The translations under genes and the position numbers were made by a program. A stretch of 28,534 nucleotides of DNA, from NCBI GenBank assembly GCA_043778255.1, contig JAYWGN010000037.1:1-28534 (forward strand). The letters run 5' to 3'. Position 1 is the stretch's first letter. Each line of letters starts with the position of its first letter. Below the pieces are notes generated by a model that was not told where the DNA came from, did no database searches, and saw only the letters and a list, made by a program, of their open reading frames with translations. This stretch comes from JAYWGN01 sp043778255 (GTDB lineage Bacteria > Bacteroidota > Bacteroidia > Chitinophagales > Chitinophagaceae). Positions 23,574 through 28,534 of the stretch are shown in pieces.

Positions 23574-25763
23574 TTACCGCAACAACACATACGCTAACCA
23601 ACTTAATGTGTATGCAAGTACCGTCATATAAAGCAATTGCACAATAGGCCATTTCCAGGTTTTAGTTTCACGTTTTACTATAGCTAGGGTACTCATACAC
23701 TGCATAGCTAAGGCATAAAACACCATAAGCGATACGCCAGACGCCACTGTATATACTGGTTTGCCATTGGAGAGGGTGGCATTTTTCATTTTTTGAGTAA
23801 GGGTACTTTGTCCTTGCTGTGGGGTATTGCCCACACTATACAAGGTAGCCATAGTGCCTACAAATACTTCACGGGCTGCAAACGATGTGAGTAAGGCAAT
23901 GCCTATGCGCCAATCATAACCTAATGGTTTTATGGCAGGTTCTATAGCTTTGCCCATAATGCCTGCATAACTATTCTCTAATTTTTCTTTACTCATAAGT
24001 GTAGCTAGTGAGTCGCTATTTAATTGAGGTTGTTGGGTTAAGGTTGCATATTTAGTTTCAATTATTGCTATACGGTTACTTGGACCAAATGAACTTAATG
24101 CCCATAATAATATGCTAATAATCATTATAACTTTACCCGCTTCAAGTACAAATATTTTTGCTTTAAGCACCATAGTATTTACCATATTACTCCACCGTGG
24201 TGCTCGGTATATGGGCAGTTCTAACAAAAAATAACTACGTTCCTTTATAGTTATTAATCGGCTAAATAAGTAGCTAATAAGCAATGCTAACACTACACCT
24301 AATAAGTACAACCCTAACATTACAATACCTTGTGTACTTACAAATCCGAGTATATAAGTTTTGGGTATTACCAAAGCAATTAATATACTATACACTGGCA
24401 ACCTTGCACTGCAACTCATAAGTGGTGTTACCAATATGGTGAGCAATCGTTCTTTTTTATTATCAATATTTCGGGCACTCATTATGGCAGGTACGGCACA
24501 AGCAAAGCCACTTATCATAGGTACTATACTTTTGCCATTGAGGCCTACCTTTCGCATTAGTCGGTCGCTTAGAAAACTTATTCGAGCCATATAGCCTGTA
24601 TCTTCAAGCAAAGTAATGAGGGCAAATAGTATCATAATTTGGGGTACAAAAACCAGTATGCCACTAAGCCCTGCTAGTATGCCATTAATTAACAAATCAG
24701 TCCAATTGTTATGTACTAACACACTGCTAAGGCTACCACTCAATTTGGCAAATAACCACTCTATACCATCCATTGGGTATTGGGCAAGCCAAAATACACT
24801 TTGAAATAACAGTAACAATACAGTAATTAATATTACATATCCCCAAGTTTTGTGTAGTAATAACTTATCAATTTTTTGGGTAAATATATTTTTTTGCAAG
24901 GCATCAGTTTCAACTACTGATTGTTGCATTACCTGTTTTATTTTAGCAAAGCGTAACAGTATTTCTTCGGCCTGTAGTTTTGTTTTGTTTATTGGATAAT
25001 CGGTTTCTAATTGTGTAAAAAATTTTTTATTATCCAACTCTTCAAACAACTCATTGTGGTGCATTAGCAAGTGCAATGCTTTGTAATTATTTTGAGTTTG
25101 ATATTTTTCTTTAACCTTAGCTAATGCCTTGCCACCAATGGTTTCAATGGGTATAAAGTCCGTATTGGCTTTGTGGTATTGGTTTTCGGTTACTAACTGT
25201 ACCGCTTTTTTAAGTGCAGGTATGCCTATATTTTTACGAGGGTTTATGGCTACTATTGGCATACCAAGTTCTCGTTCTAAGGCAGGTATATCTATTTTGG
25301 TGCCTTTATTTTTGGCAATGTCCATCATAGTAAGGCCTATTACCATTGGTATTTTAAGGTCTATTATTTGTGAGCAGAATAAGAGGTTACGTTTAAGGTT
25401 ACTAGCATCGGCAATGAGTATAATTAAATCGGGCTTTACTACATCATCAAGCCCTAGCAATACTTTATACACCACCCACTCATCTTGTCGCTTAGGGTAT
25501 AGGCTATAGGTACCTGGCAGGTCGGTTATATGAGCTTTTAGGGCATTGTTAATGGTTGCTGTGCCGGTAAGTTTATCTACTGTAACACCTGGAAAATTGC
25601 CCACCTGTTGCTTTAGCCCTGTAAGGCAATTGAACAGGCTACTTTTACCACAATTGGGGTTGCCAACCAATGCTATGTTTATTGTTTTTTGCAAAGTATT
25701 TGCAAAGGTATTTATAAATGCCAACACCTCATTTACGATTTGCGTAATAATGTGTAAACCCAT
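23574..25763 (-). CDS. feoB: Ferrous iron transport protein B
   Basis: Inner-membrane Fe(II) transporter with a cytoplasmic GTPase domain. Counting from the ATG at 25763 (729 residues): G1 GNPNCGKS at 34-41, G3 DLPG at 81-84, a G4 position reading TMMD (145-148) instead of the usual NxxD, and a G5-like NPRK. The helical GDI-like region follows, then Gate motifs EDTGYMARISF, GFACAVPAIMSAR (419-431), PLMSCSARLPVY (447-458) and FAAREVFVGTMATLY. A TTG at 25775 would add four residues. A TTG at 25694, giving QKTINIALVGNPN, would produce a more typical short N-terminus, so the start is uncertain. No feoA or feoC is adjacent or fused. A 12-bp palindrome overlaps the ATG. Confidence 0.95.
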   Translation of the reverse strand: MGLHIITQIVNEVLAFINTFANTLQKTINIALVGNPNCGKSSLFNCLTGLKQQVGNFPGVTVDKLTGTATINNALKAHITDLPGTYSLYPKRQDEWVVYKVLLGLDDVVKPDLIILIADASNLKRNLLFCSQIIDLKIPMVIGLTMMDIAKNKGTKIDIPALERELGMPIVAINPRKNIGIPALKKAVQLVTENQYHKANTDFIPIETIGGKALAKVKEKYQTQNNYKALHLLMHHNELFEELDNKKFFTQLETDYPINKTKLQAEEILLRFAKIKQVMQQSVVETDALQKNIFTQKIDKLLLHKTWGYVILITVLLLLFQSVFWLAQYPMDGIEWLFAKLSGSLSSVLVHNNWTDLLINGILAGLSGILVFVPQIMILFALITLLEDTGYMARISFLSDRLMRKVGLNGKSIVPMISGFACAVPAIMSARNIDNKKERLLTILVTPLMSCSARLPVYSILIALVIPKTYILGFVSTQGIVMLGLYLLGVVLALLISYLFSRLITIKERSYFLLELPIYRAPRWSNMVNTMVLKAKIFVLEAGKVIMIISILLWALSSFGPSNRIAIIETKYATLTQQPQLNSDSLATLMSKEKLENSYAGIMGKAIEPAIKPLGYDWRIGIALLTSFAAREVFVGTMATLYSVGNTPQQGQSTLTQKMKNATLSNGKPVYTVASGVSLMVFYALAMQCMSTLAIVKRETKTWKWPIVQLLYMTVLAYTLSWLAYVLLR

Positions 25764-25786
25764 AAGGTTATACAAACCTTATGGGT
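25758..25786. repeat. 12-bp palindrome overlapping the feoB start
   Basis: ACCCATAAGGTT (25758-25769), loop ATACA, AACCTTATGGGT (25775-25786). The ATG at 25763 lies within the stem, so the folded mRNA would hide the start codon. It may equally be a dispersed intergenic palindrome or a protein-binding site. Confidence 0.85.
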
Positions 25787-25831
25787 ATTAGGAAAGGTAC
25801 ATTACGAATTTTAAACTGAATTTGATTTTTG

Positions 25832-25871
25832 CAGTATCGGCTTTAATATGACAACTACATTTACGATACTG
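25832..25871. promoter_or_regulatory. Inverted repeat CAGTATCG / CGATACTG upstream of feoB
   Basis: Perfect 8-bp arms at 25832-25839 and 25864-25871, 24 nt apart, followed on the plus strand by GATTTTTTT. The T-tract is on the wrong strand to end the minus-strand DUF4139 gene. An operator or leader structure for feoB, 69 bp or more upstream of its ATG, fits the position better. Confidence 0.5.
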
Positions 25872-25887
25872 GATTTTTTTAAATTGC

Positions 25888-27600
25888 CTATTTTATATTT
25901 ACAATTTTTTTATCTTTGGGGTATTTTATGGTATAGCTAAATCGGTATGTTTTTACTTCGCCAGGTGTAAGGTTAAGTTTCCAAGTAAGTACATTATTAT
26001 CGGGGTTTATACTTGCCTCTTGGCTACTAAGTAATTCTATTTGCACTTCCTTTATATTGCTCATTGGGTATTGGTCTTTAAGCACCATTGTTACATTAGT
26101 GGTTTTATTATTTTTCACTTTTATTTCATAAGTAAATGTTTGTTTTATATAATCATCTTTGGTGCGGCTAGTAGTAGCATCCTTTACCACTGTACGTTTT
26201 ATGGCTATTCGTTTGTCTTTGCCCAAGCTTAAGTTAAGTGTATCGGAGGTGGTGTTTGGGTCTATAAATGATTTGCCAATGTAGGTATTATCCATTATTA
26301 TATTGGCATTACCGGGTATAAGGTCAAGGCTTTCCCAATTGCTAATTTCGGCTAGTAGGTAAGCGTCATCATCAAGCTTAGGTACTGCATAATTTTTTAA
26401 GTTACTTTCTATTTCTTTTTCTTTTATATTAATACTGTGTGCCAATCCATTACTTTCAATATTATAAGGCAAGTCTATTTCAAAGTTTGTATTGAGCAGC
26501 CCTTGTTTTAAGGTTGTAAAGTCTTGTAGTGTACTTGGCTGTATCATATCTGTACTTACTTTTTTGGTAGCATAGCCTAATGTTTCTACTTGTACTTCGT
26601 CTTTTTCTATATCGTTGGTTTCTTTATATGATTGTATTGAGTTTAATCCTCTTATTTGTAAACCTTGACTTTTACCATTGAGTGCATTGTATAATTGTGG
26701 TACATAATACTGCAAATACCAAGCACTTAGTAGTGGGGCTTCGGTGCTAAAGTTTGGTGTGCCTGTACTTAGTGTAAGTTTAGTTTTTTCCCAATTAATA
26801 CCTGTATTTTGTATTACACTTGCTTTGTATACAAGCTTTATGGCATTGGTTTTACTGTTAACCCTTAGGTCGTATATGGGCTGCCAACCTGCATTGGTGG
26901 TATAGTAGCTCAGTCCAATTTCGGCCTGTTGGTCTTTACCACATATTACTTGTAATACCATACGTCCATAAGGTTTTGAGGCAATTTCCGGTTCATCATT
27001 ATTAGTATTACTGAGTTTATTTATTCGTTCCTTTATAGCTGCTATAGTTTCATTGAGTTCATTTATTTGTTGTTGATAGTTAAAAATAGTAAGTTTATTT
27101 TTTTCAATTTTTGCAGTATAAAATTCTATTAGTTGTAGCACTTCGGCTGTTAAAGTAGTTTTGTTGGTACTAGTATTAATAGTAGCTGCTATTAATTGTT
27201 CTGTTTTTTGCAATACAGTAGCATCAATATCTTTTTTATTTTCAATTATCGCTATACTTTTTGAAAGTACTTTTATTGAGTCTGTATATTTTTTAAGCCC
27301 AGCTATTATAGGTTTAGGCTTTGTAGTAGGGTAATACACACTGTACTGTTGTGAAAGCAAGGCAATATTTTCGGGGCAATTTATTTGCACACTATTTATG
27401 TCAAGCTGAGTACTTAATTTATCTATTATTACAATTTTAGTATTTTTATTTACAGTTATTTTGGCTTGGTGTGTAAGCTCAGCACCATATCCATAATATA
27501 CAGTTGCCTCGTTCATAGTAGCTATAGCATTTGTTGTGTCATTTTGAGCTTGTGTAAGTTTACATAATACAAGCATAAGTATCAGTATTTTATATTTCAT
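25888..27600 (-). CDS. DUF4140/DUF4139-family exported protein (MuiA-like)
   Basis: A 570-residue secreted protein of the mucoidy-inhibitor-A-like family. I used the ATG at 27600 because it opens a standard signal peptide cleaved after TQA (residue 18); a TTG at 27645 would only add a non-hydrophobic leader. Order: DUF4140-type domain (about 24-90, with ATVYYGYGAELTH), a coiled coil (about 115-200), then the beta-rich DUF4139 domain from about 210, with GLSYYTTNAGWQPIYDLRV, LTLSTGTPNFS, and NIIMDNTYIGKSFIDPN near the end. Residues 306-348 form an insertion with LNGKSQGLQIRGLNSI and VETLGYATKKV, which looks like a SusC-type plug signature. Function is unknown in this family. It is probably periplasmic or surface-associated and its own transcription unit. 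Confidence 0.88.
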   Translation of the reverse strand: MKYKILILMLVLCKLTQAQNDTTNAIATMNEATVYYGYGAELTHQAKITVNKNTKIVIIDKLSTQLDINSVQINCPENIALLSQQYSVYYPTTKPKPIIAGLKKYTDSIKVLSKSIAIIENKKDIDATVLQKTEQLIAATINTSTNKTTLTAEVLQLIEFYTAKIEKNKLTIFNYQQQINELNETIAAIKERINKLSNTNNDEPEIASKPYGRMVLQVICGKDQQAEIGLSYYTTNAGWQPIYDLRVNSKTNAIKLVYKASVIQNTGINWEKTKLTLSTGTPNFSTEAPLLSAWYLQYYVPQLYNALNGKSQGLQIRGLNSIQSYKETNDIEKDEVQVETLGYATKKVSTDMIQPSTLQDFTTLKQGLLNTNFEIDLPYNIESNGLAHSINIKEKEIESNLKNYAVPKLDDDAYLLAEISNWESLDLIPGNANIIMDNTYIGKSFIDPNTTSDTLNLSLGKDKRIAIKRTVVKDATTSRTKDDYIKQTFTYEIKVKNNKTTNVTMVLKDQYPMSNIKEVQIELLSSQEASINPDNNVLTWKLNLTPGEVKTYRFSYTIKYPKDKKIVNIK

Positions 27601-27735
27601 AAGTATATTTTTTAGGTAGATGCAATTGTCAAAATAATTACACAATAAAAATTTAAACTAATTTTTTTTTATGCAAAACAAATTGAGCTTAGGTAACATT
27701 AATTTGTATTTTTAATTTCATAAATAAAATAAAAT

Positions 27736-28182
27736 ATGAGTAGTTATCGCCAAATATTTTACCAAATTGTTTTTTCCACCAAGCATAAAGAACCTACCTT
27801 AAATATGGAACATGATGCAACTCTATATAAATATATATGGGGTATTATACAAAATAAAAACTGTCATTTATATCAAATTAATGGCATTGAAGATCATATA
27901 CATATTGTAACGGATTTGCATCCTTCTATATGCCTAGCCGACCTTGTAAAAGATATAAAAGTTGCTAGTTCTATTTGGCTCAAGGGTTGCGGATTGTTCC
28001 CCAATTTTACGAGTTGGCAATTAGGCTATGCTGCATTTACTTATTCCAATAGAGAAATTTATAAAATTATAAACTATGTAAAAAAACAAAAAGCTCATCA
28101 TAAAAAAGAAGATTTTGTTACTGAATATAAAAGAATATTATTGGAAGAAGGGGTTGACTTTGACGAGAAATATTTACTTTGA
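27736..28182 (+). CDS. tnpA: IS200/REP-associated-type HUH transposase (Y1)
   Basis: A 148-residue single-tyrosine HUH transposase that cuts and joins single-stranded DNA at hairpins. The metal-binding HUH motif is H54-I-H56 in NGIEDHIHIV, and the catalytic helix is IINYVKKQKAHH with Y114, Q118 and H121. The start SSYRQIFYQIVFSTKHKEP is the family norm, and the length is normal with no frameshift. No tnpB/IscB gene follows. Instead, 8 bp after its stop begins a regular array of hairpins (28191 onward), as expected for a REP-associated transposase or an IS200-like element that mobilises or amplifies palindromes. A 7-bp inverted repeat (ACAAATT/AATTTGT, 27678-27707) lies upstream. Whether it is domesticated cannot be told from sequence alone. 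Confidence 0.93.
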   Translation: MSSYRQIFYQIVFSTKHKEPTLNMEHDATLYKYIWGIIQNKNCHLYQINGIEDHIHIVTDLHPSICLADLVKDIKVASSIWLKGCGLFPNFTSWQLGYAAFTYSNREIYKIINYVKKQKAHHKKEDFVTEYKRILLEEGVDFDEKYLL

Positions 28183-28190
28183 CTATTATT

Positions 28191-28304
28191 GCCATCAATT
28201 GTATTGATGGCAATTATTATATCCATCAATTCTATTGTTGGCAATTATTTTATCCATCAATTTTATTGTTGGCAATTATTTTATCCATCAATTTTATTGA
28301 TGGC
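28191..28304. repeat. Hairpin array, block A: four units with exact 31-bp period
   Basis: Hairpins at 28191-28211, 28222-28242, 28253-28273 and 28284-28304, each CCATCAAT, 3-nt loop, ATTGATGG (or ATTGTTGG), ending in C. Each is joined to the next by a 10-nt linker like AATTATTTTA. Units 1 and 4 have perfect stems and units 2 and 3 carry one mismatch. The array starts right after the transposase stop codon. Confidence 0.95.
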
Positions 28305-28314
28305 AATTGAAATT

Positions 28315-28331
28315 TAACCACTTCGTGGTTA
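28315..28331. repeat. Terminal hairpin of block A (CTTCG tip)
   Basis: TAACCAC-TTC-GTGGTTA, a perfect 7-bp stem, followed by GATGGTACAA. The same hairpin and tail recur at 28501-28526 after block B, so it is part of a composite repeat. Confidence 0.9.
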
Positions 28332-28347
28332 GATGGTACAACTATAA

Positions 28348-28362
28348 AAGTCCGAAGGGCTT
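28348..28362. repeat. Small hairpin AAGTCC-GAA-GGGCTT
   Basis: A 6-bp stem with one G-T pair around GAA; the other strand reads with a TTC loop. It lies between the two repeat blocks, next to a further hairpin (AATTAC...GTAATT, 28370-28388). Confidence 0.65.
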
Positions 28363-28369
28363 GAATAAT

Positions 28370-28388
28370 AATTACAACCTATGTAATT
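28370..28388. repeat. Small hairpin AATTAC/GTAATT between the repeat blocks
   Basis: A perfect 6-bp stem with a 7-nt loop, AACCTAT. Together with 28348-28362 it fills most of the 77-bp spacer between the end of the first terminal hairpin and block B. Confidence 0.6.
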
Positions 28389-28407
28389 GGTTGGATAAAA
28401 AACTATA

Positions 28408-28490
28408 GCTATGAATTCTATTGATGGCAATTATTTTATCCATCAATTTCATTATTGGCAATTATTATATCCATCAATTTTATTGATGGC
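28408..28490. repeat. Hairpin array, block B: three units with the same 31-bp period
   Basis: Units at 28408-28428 (left arm degenerate, CTATGAAT), 28439-28459 (right arm ATTATTGG) and 28470-28490 (perfect). Linkers and period equal those of block A, so the two blocks derive from one another by duplication. The window ends 44 bp later and the repeat region may continue. Confidence 0.9.
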
Positions 28491-28500
28491 AATTACAATT

Positions 28501-28517
28501 TAACCACTTCGTGGTTA
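28501..28517. repeat. Terminal hairpin of block B (CTTCG tip)
   Basis: TAACCAC-TTC-GTGGTTA followed by GATGGTACAA, identical to the hairpin and tail after block A. This confirms that array plus terminal hairpin were copied together. Confidence 0.9.
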
Positions 28518-28534
28518 GATGGTACAATTACAAA

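Noticed and set aside
25864..25880. An intrinsic terminator formed by CGATACTG and the T-tract.
   Set aside because: The T-tract follows the stem on the plus strand, but both neighbouring genes are on the minus strand and no plus-strand gene ends here; the 24-nt loop is also long.
27601..27645. An upstream TTG start for the DUF4139 protein.
   Set aside because: It places 15 polar residues before a standard signal peptide; the ATG at 27600 is the natural start.
28191..28490. The regular 31-bp spacing suggested a CRISPR array.
   Set aside because: The linkers between units are nearly identical and only 10 nt long, the repeats are palindromic throughout, and no cas gene is present.

Overview
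The window reads as chromosomal DNA of an AT-rich member of the Bacteroidota, probably near the Chitinophagaceae or Saprospirales. The clues are a full-length sprA (type IX secretion) directly after ruvA, promoter-like TAnnTTTG boxes just ahead of several genes, Bacteroidetes-style lipoproteins, a DUF4140/DUF4139 protein and CCTGCC-type palindromes. I see no rRNA or tRNA gene.

Layout. (1) Positions 139-6055, all minus strand: lipoprotein, ECF-like sigma factor, a membrane-anchored protein with a C-terminal beta-barrel-like domain, an AraC-type regulator, then (after a 96-bp gap with a hairpin) a NicO/UreH-like membrane protein, an MgtC/SapB protein and an M48 peptidase. The sigma/barrel pair overlaps by 17 bp and looks like a sigma/anti-sigma unit whose sensor half is fused to an outer-membrane-type domain. 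(2) 6152-9556: histidine ammonia-lyase (plus), an Abi/HEPN-type gene (plus) and fabH (minus). (3) 9763-13390: an accessory island made of a lipoprotein-like polymorphic toxin with a C-terminal AHH nuclease domain, its probable Imm11-type immunity gene, and a complete IS1595-family element (1039 bp, 22-bp imperfect inverted repeats, perfect 8-bp target duplication) inserted 30 bp upstream of the toxin. (4) 13577-22502, plus: ruvA, the 7.2-kb sprA and an AIM24/TIGR00266 gene. (5) 22593-27600, minus: 3-hydroxyacyl-CoA dehydrogenase, feoB (no feoA seen) and a DUF4139 protein carrying a peptide that resembles a SusC/TonB plug signature. (6) 27736-28534: an IS200/REP-associated-type HUH transposase followed at once by two blocks of 31-bp-period hairpin repeats, each ending in the same small hairpin.

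The core genes (ruvA, sprA, fabH, feoB, acyl-CoA dehydrogenase) are ordinary. The most interesting material is the toxin/immunity island with its IS, the HUH transposase with its repeat array, the sigma factor/barrel fusion unit, and a set of unrelated intergenic hairpins that share a CTTCG (or CGAAG) tip.
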